NCBI GenBank assembly: GCA_024400115.1
Contig: JAKSNF010000011.1
Location: 1-64,000 of the forward strand
From: Paludibacteraceae bacterium
GTDB taxonomy: Bacteria; Bacteroidota; Bacteroidia; Bacteroidales; Paludibacteraceae
DNA length: 64,000 nucleotides
Direction of reading: 5' to 3'
A program made the translations under genes and the position numbers. Positions 34,528 to 43,378 of the stretch are shown here, piece after piece. Position 1 is the first letter of the stretch, and every line of letters starts with the position of its first letter. Below the pieces are notes generated by a model. That model was not told where the DNA came from and did no database searches. It saw only the letters and a program-made list of their open reading frames with translations.

Positions 34528-36426
34528 ATGGCAACATTACAAAAAATTCGTAATCATGGCCCGCTCCTGCTTATTATCGTAGGAATAGCCATGTTAGCAT
34601 TCATTTTGGGTGATTTTCTTAACTCAAGTAGTTCGTTCTTTAATCGCAATCGCGATAAAATCGCGGTTATCTCCGGTAACGACATCAGTTTCAGAGACTT
34701 TGAATTGTCGAAAGAGCATTTATCAAGGTTCTATGAGATGCAGAACCAGAACATTAGCAGCGAGATTGCTCAGCAACAGATTCGCAATCAAGTATGGCAA
34801 TGGTACTTATTAGAGAACACGTTTGGCGAAGAAGCCAAAGCCGCTGGTTTACGTGTAACCGAAGAGGAATTGATGAGAATCAATCCTGCGTTTGCACAAC
34901 CTAACTTGTACAATCCAAGTTACATAACTTGTTTGAAAAGAGGAACCAGCATCGAACTTATGCAGCAGAAGTATTTCATGTTATTTAGAGGTTTAATGCG
35001 CACCAATAGTTTGGATGCTAAATTTGCTTTCAATGCCCGCCAAGCTGACGTAAACGTTGAATATGTTTGCAAACCTTACTATATGATTCCTGATTCGTTG
35101 GTTACGGTTAGTTCCTCTGACATCAAGAATTACTATAAGCTTCACAAGGAAGAGTATAAGCAAGAGCCTTATCGTACGATTTCCTATATCGCTTTCGATA
35201 TCGTTCCTTCTGAGACCGATTTTAAGGAAGCAGCGGAACTTATGGATAAATTGCAAGAAGAGTTCAAGACAACCGAAAATATCGCCTCGTTTGTTAATTC
35301 CTATTCAGACGTTCCCTTCAGTTATGATCAAGACTATAGCGAAGAGAGTGTTCCTGCTCAATACAAAGACTTTGCCTTTGCCAAAGGAGTTAAGGCCGGT
35401 CAAGTTACGGAGTTGACCTTTGAAGATAACGTATATTCGATGGCTCGTATTGTGAAAGCCGGTTATTCGCTTCCTGATAGCATTGAACTGCAGTTGATTA
35501 CTAATGAAGAAGAGACAGAAGCACAGTCCTTTTGGTATCCGATAAGTGTTTTGAAACAGGAACAGACTACGGATGTCTTTGACAAAATATGCCTCAGCAA
35601 GAAGGGTGAACAAGTTGTATTGTCTGTACGCGGAGAAGAATGGCCCTTCAAAGTATTGGACAAGAGTCCGGCTACCCCCAAAGTGCAATTAGCTATCTTG
35701 GAACGTAAAGTGACTCCGTCTGACAATACGACCAATGCCATCAGCAGTGAAATCAGTCAATTTATTGTAGATAATAACACGGAAGAAAAATTCATTGCAG
35801 CTGCAAAGGAACAAGATTTGAATTATATCTCCGACTATAAACTAACCAAGAACACTGAGAATATTGGTTCTTTTGAAAACTCTCGTAGAATTGTTCAATG
35901 GGCATTTGATGCCAAAGAGGGACAAATTAGTGAATCGTACAGATGCAACGACCAATATATAGTAGCCCTTCTCACGGAAGCGAATGAGAACGAATATATT
36001 CCGATGGAAGAGATTCAGAGTTATATTGTAATGGATGTCATCAATAATAAGAAGGCCGAACTTCTTATGAGCGACGCAGAGAACGTACAGACATTGGAGC
36101 AAGCAGCAGAAATCTTCGGTACCAATATCGAAACAGCAGAGCACATCAATCTTGCTTCCTCTCGCTTTGGTAATAAAGGTGCAGAACCCGCTGTTGTCGG
36201 TACCGCTATGGCTACGGCAGACAATACTATTGCCGGACCTATCCAAGGAAACGTTGGTGTTTATTACATCAAGACCGGTGCAAAGGTTATTGCAAATAAT
36301 GAAATCGACATAGAGGCAGAGAAGACCCAACTTACGCAAAACAAATTGAATACGATGGCTCAATACCTTATGTCGGAGATTATCTCTAATGCCAAAATAG
36401 AAGATAATCGCATTAACTTCTATTAA
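34528..36426 (+). CDS. PpiD/SurA-like periplasmic chaperone
   Basis: 632 residues. MATLQKIRNHGPLLLIIVGIAMLAFILGD is a membrane anchor with the family start; a SurA-like N-terminal chaperone region follows (FRDFELSKEHLSRFYEMQNQ), then a long periplasmic part. A classic parvulin motif is not clearly visible, so peptidyl-prolyl isomerase activity is doubtful; family members often have degenerate isomerase domains and act as chaperones for outer-membrane proteins near the Sec exit. It is shorter than the roughly 700 residues of common Bacteroidales homologues. Confidence 0.82.
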   Translation: MATLQKIRNHGPLLLIIVGIAMLAFILGDFLNSSSSFFNRNRDKIAVISGNDISFRDFELSKEHLSRFYEMQNQNISSEIAQQQIRNQVWQWYLLENTFGEEAKAAGLRVTEEELMRINPAFAQPNLYNPSYITCLKRGTSIELMQQKYFMLFRGLMRTNSLDAKFAFNARQADVNVEYVCKPYYMIPDSLVTVSSSDIKNYYKLHKEEYKQEPYRTISYIAFDIVPSETDFKEAAELMDKLQEEFKTTENIASFVNSYSDVPFSYDQDYSEESVPAQYKDFAFAKGVKAGQVTELTFEDNVYSMARIVKAGYSLPDSIELQLITNEEETEAQSFWYPISVLKQEQTTDVFDKICLSKKGEQVVLSVRGEEWPFKVLDKSPATPKVQLAILERKVTPSDNTTNAISSEISQFIVDNNTEEKFIAAAKEQDLNYISDYKLTKNTENIGSFENSRRIVQWAFDAKEGQISESYRCNDQYIVALLTEANENEYIPMEEIQSYIVMDVINNKKAELLMSDAENVQTLEQAAEIFGTNIETAEHINLASSRFGNKGAEPAVVGTAMATADNTIAGPIQGNVGVYYIKTGAKVIANNEIDIEAEKTQLTQNKLNTMAQYLMSEIISNAKIEDNRINFY

Positions 36427-36448
36427 GTGCTTCCGAGCACCCCGGTGT

Positions 36449-37711
36449 ATGAATAATCAAGGCAACAAAACAAACAAACTGGGGACCCCGTGGTTGTGGG
36501 TCCCCACTTTGTATATAGCGGAAGGAATACCCTATTTTATCGTCACGTTCATTAGTGTAACGCTATTCAAACAATTAGGGATGCCCAATGCAGAATTGGC
36601 GTTGTTCACTTCGCTTATCTCCTTCCCTTGGATTATTAAACCGTTGTGGAGTCCGTTTGTGGATGTGATTAAGACCAAACGCTGGTGGATTATTACGATG
36701 CAAGCTCTGATGGTCACTTCGATCTTTCTCATCGCTTGTTTGGCACCGCGGGGATATTACGCACTCGGACTTATCCTGTTTACCATCACAGCTTTTGCTT
36801 CTGCTACCCACGATATAGCGGCGGATGGTTTTTACATGATAGCGCTGAGCGACAAACAGCAGTCGGCTTTTGTGGGTATAAGGTCGGTTTTTTATAAGTT
36901 AGCCAGTATCTACTGCCAATCACTCCTACTCATCTTGGTAGGTTGGTTAGAAAAGTCTCATTCGGTAGCATCCGCTTGGACACTTACCTTACTGAGCGTC
37001 TCCCTTCTTGTTGCTCTTATTACGTTATGGCATAGTTTCGCACTACCTCGCACAGAGCAAGTTCCCGAACATAGAGCCGCATCAGACATATGGAAAGAGA
37101 TAGGACTTACCTTCGTAGAGTTCTTCCGCAAACCGGGCATTGCACTGGCATTGACATTTATGCTCCTTTATCGTTTGCCGGAAGCCTTATTACTCAAACT
37201 CTGTACGCCTTTCTTCTTAGACTCCGTTGAACAAGGCGGATTAGCTCTTACGGCAGATCAGATTGGCTTGTATTATGGAGGTATCGGCGTTGTGATGATG
37301 CTCTTAGGAGGTATATTAGGAGGATTAGCAGGCAGTAAATGGGGACTCAAACGCGTCATCCTTTGGATGTGCCTCTTCCTTACCCTACCCTGCGTTGTCT
37401 ATTGCTATATGGCGATGGTGCAACCCACTAATATATGGATTATTACTGCTTGTATCGGCTTTGAGCAGTTCGGTTACGGCATCGGTTATACGGCTTGTAT
37501 GCTGTATATGATTCAGTTTGCCAAGGGCGAACATAAGACAGCGCATTTCTCCATCTGCACCGCCATCATGTACCTTGGACTCATGTTACCCGGTCTGGTT
37601 GCCGGCTATCTCCAACAGTGGCTTGGATACACCGCCTTCTTCTGGTTCGTGATGGTCTGCTGCATCCCCAGTCTCGTGGTTACCTACCTCGTCTATCGTA
37701 AAACACCTTAA
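36449..37711 (+). CDS. AmpG-like major facilitator permease
   Basis: 420 residues with about 12 membrane segments. The start TPWLWVPTLYIAEGIPYFIV and segments SFPWIIKPLWSPFVD and ATHDIAADGFYM match the AmpG/PAT branch of the MFS. AmpG imports anhydro-muropeptides for cell-wall recycling in proteobacteria; Bacteroidales members are less studied, so the substrate is an inference. It lies 22 bp after the chaperone gene in the same direction. Confidence 0.8.
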   Translation: MNNQGNKTNKLGTPWLWVPTLYIAEGIPYFIVTFISVTLFKQLGMPNAELALFTSLISFPWIIKPLWSPFVDVIKTKRWWIITMQALMVTSIFLIACLAPRGYYALGLILFTITAFASATHDIAADGFYMIALSDKQQSAFVGIRSVFYKLASIYCQSLLLILVGWLEKSHSVASAWTLTLLSVSLLVALITLWHSFALPRTEQVPEHRAASDIWKEIGLTFVEFFRKPGIALALTFMLLYRLPEALLLKLCTPFFLDSVEQGGLALTADQIGLYYGGIGVVMMLLGGILGGLAGSKWGLKRVILWMCLFLTLPCVVYCYMAMVQPTNIWIITACIGFEQFGYGIGYTACMLYMIQFAKGEHKTAHFSICTAIMYLGLMLPGLVAGYLQQWLGYTAFFWFVMVCCIPSLVVTYLVYRKTP

Positions 37712-37729
37712 TATAACACATACGCGTAC

Positions 37730-38437
37730 ATGTATATGAAAAAGCACATCCCCAACATGATTACTTGCTGCAACTTACTTTGCGGCGCAGTAGCAGTCTT
37801 TTTAGCAACGCAAAACTGCTTTGCTTACGCCTTCCTCTTTATCTTAGCCGGCGCTTTCTTCGATTTCTTTGACGGCATGGTTGCCCGTAAATTAGGCGTT
37901 TCCGGTCCCTTAGGCATTCAGATGGACTCCTTGGCAGACGATATAACGTTTGGTTTAGCACCTGCCATGATGGTCTTCTGTTTCCTCAAACCTATTATCG
38001 GTTGGTGGGCACTCATAGCCCTTCTTATGGCGGCATTCTCGGCGTTACGATTGGGGAAGTTCAATATAGATGAGCGTCAGCATTTCGGTTTTATCGGTTT
38101 GGCAACTCCTGCCAACGCCATCTTCTGGGGAGGCATATGCTCTATGCCTTATGCTCTCACCGCTCCCACCTGGATGCCGTGGACTCTATTAGCCATCACG
38201 CTTCTAAGCGATTATTTGCTCGTTTGTGAGATTCCTTTCTTCTCCTTCAAATCGCAAGACCGCTCGTGGAAGGCGAATAAGATTCGTTATATCTTCCTTA
38301 TCGGTTGTGTTATCCTTATCGGCTTTGCCGTCTGGGAGGCAGTTCGTTATGAACAAACCGTTTTTGTTCTCTTTAGCGGTACGGCATGTATCCTTTGGTA
38401 CGTCATTATCAACCTTATCTTCCATAAGCAATTATGA
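37730..38437 (+). CDS. pssA: CDP-diacylglycerol-serine O-phosphatidyltransferase
   Basis: 235 residues, six or more membrane segments. The CDP-alcohol phosphotransferase motif D-G-x2-A-R-x8-G-x3-D-x3-D is visible as DGMVARKLGVSG followed by GIQMDSLADD. It makes phosphatidylserine, the precursor of phosphatidylethanolamine. DSLADDITFGLAPA is typical of PssA rather than PgsA. ATG at 37736 is an alternative start. Its stop overlaps the next start (ATGA). Confidence 0.92.
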   Translation: MYMKKHIPNMITCCNLLCGAVAVFLATQNCFAYAFLFILAGAFFDFFDGMVARKLGVSGPLGIQMDSLADDITFGLAPAMMVFCFLKPIIGWWALIALLMAAFSALRLGKFNIDERQHFGFIGLATPANAIFWGGICSMPYALTAPTWMPWTLLAITLLSDYLLVCEIPFFSFKSQDRSWKANKIRYIFLIGCVILIGFAVWEAVRYEQTVFVLFSGTACILWYVIINLIFHKQL

Positions 38438-40158
38438 ACAAACGAATCATACTTCTTGCTCTCATCGGATATTCCTTGACTCTCTGGTCAGAAACTATTC
38501 CAATCGGTTATTACGACATAGCGCAAGGCAAAGCCGATTCTGCACTTAAGAGTGCTTTACACGACACCGTCAAAGGCGGCGAACGCTTCCACTATGGAAC
38601 GGCAGGATTTAATCCCGTCGAACAAAAATACTACGATGGTACATGGTCCTTCTTCCCCCTCACCGACCGTCACTCTGACGGTTCGATATGGGATATGTAT
38701 TCTCCTACCAAGCGCTATTTCCCCTACGAAATGGGACAATCGGCTTGTGCTATGCAAATCGAGCATTGTCTCCCTAAATCGTGGTGGGGTAGCGAGGACG
38801 GTTGTAAACGCGCCTACCAAGACCTTTATAACCTCAATCCCTCCGATGCGGCAGCCAATAATAACAAATCCAATTATCCTCCGGGAGAAGTGACCAAAGG
38901 CGATAAGTTCGATAATGGTTCCTTTAGGATGGATGCCAAGAAGTCTTCCTCATATGGTTGGATATGCTTTGAACCGGCAGACGAATACAAGGGAGATTTT
39001 GCACGCGCCTATTTCTATATTGCCACCGCTTATGAGGATATTCCTTGGGTCTATGGCACGTCCCCCTTTGATGCCAAGAACGCCGTGACAAATGATTCGT
39101 ATTTAGAGTTTCAGCCATGGCTGATTGATTTGCTATTAAAATGGCACCGCCAAGACCCCGTTTCACGCAAGGAGATAGAGCGAGCCGATGTTATATCATC
39201 CGTACAACATAACCGCAATCCGTATATTGACTATCCCGACTTAGTCGAGTATATCTGGGGCGAAAAAAAGGGACAAAACGTAGATTTTACCCAACTCGTT
39301 AACACCGCCTCGGAGACTTATCACCCCACAGAAGACGGCACCGACCTACGGTTGCGCGCAGACAATGTTTCTACAACGGATTTCACGCTGACTTGGAGTG
39401 AGTGCCACACGACCTATAGTGTCGATGTCTATACCCAATCAACCACCGGCCATAATGATACTCTCATCAACCTTCCTGCTATCACCCAGAAGCTATTGGA
39501 AGCCACTCATCACGGAGCTATTCGAGGCAAAGTAGGCTCAAATGGTACCCAATCGCTCACTTTAGGGAGCACCAACACAGACGGCACGGTGGCGATTTAT
39601 GGTCTGCAAGCGTTGTGCAAAAACAACAAGCCATTGACGCTCCGTTTCCGAGCATCACTCTATAACACCGCCACTTCAGGGCAGTTAGATGTTTATGCTA
39701 ACACCACACTGCTCCAATCAATTACCGATTTGACACGCGATGAAGACTGGTTTGAGTTTACTCTACCAGCGAATACAGATAGTGTACGTTTGGCAGGTGT
39801 GGGAGGTAGCACAAGCAAACGAGTTTGTTTACAATCAGTCTTTGTTATTCAAGGCGACGAGGCCGTTCAGCACCAATCGCTAAACGGATATCCCCAACAG
39901 ACAGAGAACAACCAAATACACGTTAGCGTAAGTTCCAAGGCGGAGACGGTCTATGCCCAAGTAACTACCAACGCCGGTTTGGTCAGTAACGAACTGGAGA
40001 TAACGCTCGGCTCTCAACCTACCGCCGTACCCCTTATCAAGAACCAAAGCGACAGGTACAAGAAAGTCCTCATTGACGGGCATATCTACCTTATATCTCC
40101 CTACTCCCCTACTCCCTTATACCGGTGTCGCCGGAGCGACCTTCTCTACTCCCTCTAA
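38434..40158 (+). CDS. Exported endonuclease I family nuclease with C-terminal surface tail disrupted by a repeat
   Basis: 574 residues. A signal peptide (about 1-20) is followed by the endonuclease I fold: IEHCLPKSWWG (metal-binding His) and DLYNLNPSDAAANNNKSNYP, as in EndA-type secreted nucleases that degrade extracellular DNA. A beta-rich accessory part covers about 290-530. The C-terminus starts as a surface tail (KKVLIDGHIYLI) like that of the protein at 7520-9766 (KVLNDGQLVII) but then switches to SPYSPTPLYRCRRSDLLYSL, which is encoded by repeats (40096-40154). The tail is therefore probably non-functional or altered. Confidence 0.85.
   Translation: MNKRIILLALIGYSLTLWSETIPIGYYDIAQGKADSALKSALHDTVKGGERFHYGTAGFNPVEQKYYDGTWSFFPLTDRHSDGSIWDMYSPTKRYFPYEMGQSACAMQIEHCLPKSWWGSEDGCKRAYQDLYNLNPSDAAANNNKSNYPPGEVTKGDKFDNGSFRMDAKKSSSYGWICFEPADEYKGDFARAYFYIATAYEDIPWVYGTSPFDAKNAVTNDSYLEFQPWLIDLLLKWHRQDPVSRKEIERADVISSVQHNRNPYIDYPDLVEYIWGEKKGQNVDFTQLVNTASETYHPTEDGTDLRLRADNVSTTDFTLTWSECHTTYSVDVYTQSTTGHNDTLINLPAITQKLLEATHHGAIRGKVGSNGTQSLTLGSTNTDGTVAIYGLQALCKNNKPLTLRFRASLYNTATSGQLDVYANTTLLQSITDLTRDEDWFEFTLPANTDSVRLAGVGGSTSKRVCLQSVFVIQGDEAVQHQSLNGYPQQTENNQIHVSVSSKAETVYAQVTTNAGLVSNELEITLGSQPTAVPLIKNQSDRYKKVLIDGHIYLISPYSPTPLYRCRRSDLLYSL
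40096..40154 (+). repeat. CCCCTAC pyrimidine element plus CAGCGGTC-family fragment at the 3' end of the nuclease gene
   Basis: The C/T-rich block is followed by CCGGTGTCGCCGGAGCGACC, whose hairpin GTCGC CGGA GCGAC is also found in uvrB (41562-41575) and dxs (63003-63016). The element runs up to the ATG of the next gene. Confidence 0.8.
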
Positions 40159-40877
40159 TGCGTCGCACGTATTACATATTAACGATTGTCCTCTTGGCGG
40201 TCATCGGCGCTCTTATGCTCCTTTACGACAAGGGAACGCTGCACCTTATGTTGTGTGACCATCACACAGCGGCAGGGGATGTCTTTTTCCTTGCCTACAC
40301 CAAGGTGGCTGAGTGGGGTATATACATTGTGGTCGTTGCCCTGCTTTTTTATAAAGTCGGTTGGGCAAGTTTCCTTTTGGGCAGTAGTCTTATTGCCGGA
40401 GGTGTAGGACAGATTATCAAACATATAGCCCATGCTCCCCGTCCCGTGACATGGTTCGCAGAACACTGTCCCGATGTGTCGTTACCGGTTATTGAGGGCA
40501 TCCCCTTCAAGGAGTGGAACTCCTTTCCCTCGGGTCACACCATCACTTTCTTCTGCCTTTTCCTCGTCCTCACAATGGTCATTGAAGATATTATCCTTCA
40601 GCAAAGCAGTCCTTCAGCGAAGCGGTCGTACAGCGTCAGCGGTCGTGCAGCGAAGCGATCCTACAGCGTCAGCGGTCTTGCAGGCGCAGCCGGTCTATTC
40701 TGCTTAGCGACCTTAGGCGCCTACAGCCGAGTTTACATGTCTATGCATTTCGCAGAAGATGTCTTTGCGGGCATTATTATCGGTGTAGGAGTCACCGCCT
40801 TGCTGAGTCTATTTATCCCGAAATTAGAACACACAAAATTTTGGAATTGGCATGTTCCAACTCGAAAGTCCATATAA
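40158..40877 (+). CDS. PAP2 superfamily membrane phosphatase with repeat insertion
   Basis: About 239 residues from MRRTYYILTIV at 40158, which overlaps the previous stop by one base; an earlier ATG at 40125 lies within repeat DNA. The three PAP2 motifs are visible: KHIAHAPRP (K-x6-RP), FPSGHT, and SRVYMSMHFAEDVFAG (SR-x5-H-x3-D). It dephosphorylates a lipid such as undecaprenyl diphosphate or phosphatidylglycerophosphate. Between motifs 2 and 3 a run reading SPSAKRSYSVSGRAAKRSYS and more is encoded by CAGCGGTC repeats (40606-40696). The 3' end overlaps uvrB by 26 bp. Confidence 0.87.
   Translation: MRRTYYILTIVLLAVIGALMLLYDKGTLHLMLCDHHTAAGDVFFLAYTKVAEWGIYIVVVALLFYKVGWASFLLGSSLIAGGVGQIIKHIAHAPRPVTWFAEHCPDVSLPVIEGIPFKEWNSFPSGHTITFFCLFLVLTMVIEDIILQQSSPSAKRSYSVSGRAAKRSYSVSGLAGAAGLFCLATLGAYSRVYMSMHFAEDVFAGIIIGVGVTALLSLFIPKLEHTKFWNWHVPTRKSI
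40606..40696 (+). repeat. CAGCGGTC-family tandem repeat inside the PAP2 gene
   Basis: Five units of the type CAGCGAAGCGGTC / CAGCGTCAGCGGTC, in frame, lengthening a loop between two membrane segments. Confidence 0.88.
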
Positions 40878-42939
40878 GCCCACCGGTGACCAGCCGGAAG
40901 CGATAGCTTCTCTGCTTGCCGGAATTAGAGCCGGAGCACCGGCGCAGACCTTGCAGGGTGTGACGGGTAGCGGTAAGACCTTCACGGTGGCGAACGTCAT
41001 CAGTGAACTCAACCGCCCTACGCTTATCCTCAGTCACAACAAGACGCTTGCCGCGCAGTTGTACTCAGAGATGAAGGCTTTCTTTCCTAATAATGCTGTG
41101 GAGTATTTCGTGTCCTATTACGACTACTACCAACCTGAAGCCTATATCCCTTCTACCGATACCTATATCGAAAAAGACCTCAGTATCAACGAGGAGATTG
41201 ACCGCCTCCGCCTTAGTGCTACCGCAGCTCTGTTATCGGGGCGCAAGGACGTTATTGTTATCTCGTCCGTGAGTTGTCTCTACGGTATCGGTTCGCCGCA
41301 GGACTTTACGCAGTCGGGTATCACCGTCTCCGTGGGACAGCAACTGCCTATGGAGCAGTTCCTTAACCAACTCGTAGCAGCGCAGTATATACGCAACGAC
41401 CTCGACCTCAGTCGGGGACGTTTCCGCGTCAAAGGCGATACGGTGGATATAGCCATCGCTTATGCAGACTATATCCTTCGCGTTGAGTTCTTTGGCAACG
41501 AGATAGACCATATATCTACCTTCAGCGTCAGCGGTCTTTCAGGCGCAGCCGGAGTATCGGAGTCGCCGGAGCGACCGGCGCAGCGGTCCCAATCCTTCGA
41601 CTACTTCAATATCTACCCTGCCACTATCTTTTGTACCAATAAAGAACGCCTGGAGCGTGCCAAAGTACAGATTAAGTTAGACTTAGCCAATCAGGTGGAG
41701 TATTTCCGCTCCATTGGAGAAGACATCTACGCCGACCGAATTGAGCAACGGGTAAAGTACGACTTGGAGATGTTGGATGAGTTAGGTTATTGTTCAGGCG
41801 TGGAGAACTACTCGCGTTACTTAGACGGTCGCGAGGCGGGTACGCCCCCCTATTGCTTGTTGGACTATTTCCCTGACGATATGCTGCTTATCATAGATGA
41901 GAGTCACGTTACTATACCGCAGATTCACGCTATGTACGGTGGCGATAAGGCGCGTAAGGATAACCTCATTAATTTCGGTTTCCGCCTGCCTGCCGCCCGC
42001 GATAACCGTCCCCTCACCTTTGAAGAGTTTGAAGGCAAAGTGGGGTTATCACCCTACCCCTCTACTCCCCTACCCCCCTACCCTCAAACGCTCTTTTTAA
42101 GTGCCACTCCTGCGGAGTACGAGTTAGAGAAGTCGGAAGGCATCGTAGTTGACCAACTCATCCGTCCTACAGGACTGCTTGACCCCGAGATTGATATCCG
42201 CCCGAGTAAGAACCAAGTGGATGACCTCATGGACGAGATACGCACGCGTATCCATCGGCAGGAGCGGGTACTCGTCACCACGCTGACCAAGCGTATGGCG
42301 GAGGAGTTAGACGATTACTTGCGTCGTTATGGTATATCATCGGCATATATTCACTCGGATATAGACACGATTGAGCGAGTGAAGATTATGGAAGACTTGC
42401 GCAAGGGTCTGTACGATGTTTTAGTGGGCGTTAACCTTTTGCGTGAGGGACTGGACTTGCCGGAAGTGTCGTTGGTGGCTATTCTGGATGCCGATAAAGA
42501 GGGTTTCTTGAGGGATAGGCGTTCGCTTATTCAGACCATCGGTCGTGCGGCACGACATATCAATGGTAAGGCTATTCTCTATGCGGATAAAGTGACGGCT
42601 TCGATGCAGATGGCGATAGACGAGACCCTACGCCGTCGAACTAAACAGATGGCGTATAACGAGGAGCATCACATCACGCCGCAGCCGATACACAAGGCTA
42701 TTAACTCGGAGGCGTTGTCTGCCCTATATAAGGATCCGGAGGAGGAGAAACGCAAGGTAGAGGCAGCTATCCGAGAGAGCTGGAAGGATGCTTCGTGGCA
42801 ACAGTTGAAGGGGGCAGAATTGGAGAAAGCGATTAAGCAAAAGAAGAAACAGATGTTAATTGCGGCTTCTAATTTGGACTTTGACACCGCCGCTCACCTC
42901 CGCGACGAGATGCTCGAAATGGAGAAAAAACTCAAATAA
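40852..42939 (+). CDS. uvrB: Excinuclease ABC subunit B with two repeat insertions
   Basis: 695 residues, slightly longer than usual. Damage-verification helicase of nucleotide excision repair. Visible: MFQLESPYKPTGDQPEAI, Walker A GVTGSGKTFTV, the beta-hairpin region SYYDYYQPEAYIP, VDESHV-type box IIDESHVTIPQ, motif VI QTIGRAARH, and the UVR domain at the C-terminus. Two segments are not in ordinary Uvr[21 protein letters not shown] after EIDHIST (41521-41590) and LSPYPSTPLPPYP before LFLSATPAEYE (42048-42083). Both are dispersed repeats in frame at surface loops. Confidence 0.95.
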   Translation: MFQLESPYKPTGDQPEAIASLLAGIRAGAPAQTLQGVTGSGKTFTVANVISELNRPTLILSHNKTLAAQLYSEMKAFFPNNAVEYFVSYYDYYQPEAYIPSTDTYIEKDLSINEEIDRLRLSATAALLSGRKDVIVISSVSCLYGIGSPQDFTQSGITVSVGQQLPMEQFLNQLVAAQYIRNDLDLSRGRFRVKGDTVDIAIAYADYILRVEFFGNEIDHISTFSVSGLSGAAGVSESPERPAQRSQSFDYFNIYPATIFCTNKERLERAKVQIKLDLANQVEYFRSIGEDIYADRIEQRVKYDLEMLDELGYCSGVENYSRYLDGREAGTPPYCLLDYFPDDMLLIIDESHVTIPQIHAMYGGDKARKDNLINFGFRLPAARDNRPLTFEEFEGKVGLSPYPSTPLPPYPQTLFLSATPAEYELEKSEGIVVDQLIRPTGLLDPEIDIRPSKNQVDDLMDEIRTRIHRQERVLVTTLTKRMAEELDDYLRRYGISSAYIHSDIDTIERVKIMEDLRKGLYDVLVGVNLLREGLDLPEVSLVAILDADKEGFLRDRRSLIQTIGRAARHINGKAILYADKVTASMQMAIDETLRRRTKQMAYNEEHHITPQPIHKAINSEALSALYKDPEEEKRKVEAAIRESWKDASWQQLKGAELEKAIKQKKKQMLIAASNLDFDTAAHLRDEMLEMEKKLK
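41521..41590 (+). repeat. CAGCGGTC-family element inside uvrB
   Basis: Matches, over about 55 bp, the reverse complement of the insert in dxs (62981-63040), including GGAGTCGCCGGAGCGACC. The hairpin GTCGC CGGA GCGAC is at 41562-41575. Confidence 0.9.
42048..42083 (+). repeat. CCCCTAC pyrimidine element inside uvrB
   Basis: Same words and frame as in recQ and dapB, read as SPYPSTPLPPYP. Confidence 0.85.
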
Positions 42940-42940
42940 A

Positions 42941-42972
42941 TTTGCACATGTCAAAATAATTTTGTAATTTTG
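42941..42972 (+). promoter_or_regulatory. Promoter of the candidate RNA
   Basis: TTTG (42941-42944), 20 nt, TAATTTTG (42965-42972), starting immediately after the uvrB stop. Confidence 0.75.
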
Positions 42973-42978
42973 CAGCGC

Positions 42979-43248
42979 AAACTGCAAAATGAAATAATAA
43001 AACACCACCCCGCCTATGATTGACCGGCATCGTAAAGGCGATGCATGACATATAAAATATTAGCGTTGTAAGCCCAACTTGATTTTCTGAAACCTGAACA
43101 ATTTCAAGAAAAATCAAAACACTTCAAGTACGGTTTTTGCACGCTCGCGCATCCAGCGTGAGTTTTTGTGCGTACATTTGAAGTGTTTAAGGTAGTTCAG
43201 GACCTCAGAAAATCAAATGAAGCGAACGAAAGTTCACGCTTTTTCTTT
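42979..43248 (+). ncRNA. Candidate structured non-coding RNA, about 270 nt
   Basis: Nested stems: GATTTTCTGA/TCAGAAAATC (43081-43090 with 43205-43214), CTGAAC/GTTCAG (43094-43099 with 43195-43200), AACACTTCAA/TTGAAGTGTT (43118-43127 with 43178-43187), TACG/CGTA (43129-43132 with 43171-43174), CACGCT/AGCGTG (43140-43145 with 43155-43160). Together they form one long rod with asymmetric internal loops. A smaller stem GCATCG/CGATGC lies 5' of it. It has its own promoter and a terminator. A 6S-like regulator is one possibility because of the long bulged rod; an attenuating leader for the next operon is another. I do not recognise a known family. Confidence 0.6.
43221..43248 (+). terminator. Terminator-like hairpin after the candidate RNA
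   Basis: GCGAAC GAAA GTT(CA)CGC with a GAAA loop, followed by TTTTTCTTT. Confidence 0.6.
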
Positions 43249-43378
43249 GTCTATTAATGCAATCTAGGATACTATTTCTCTAGGGAACTAGGATACTAAT
43301 AAAATATCTATATAATAAAACGGAGCCCGCCGAAAATCCGATGAAGAGTAGGCAAAAAAATTAAAATTATTAATAATC

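Larger units (their letters stand above)
42940..43378. other. Gene-free region holding a candidate structured RNA upstream of the caspase operon
   Basis: Carries a promoter (42941-42972), strong nested inverted repeats (43028-43214), a terminator-like hairpin (43221-43248), then a duplicated word CTAGGATACTA (43263-43303) before the next gene. No open frame of interest was seen. Confidence 0.75.
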
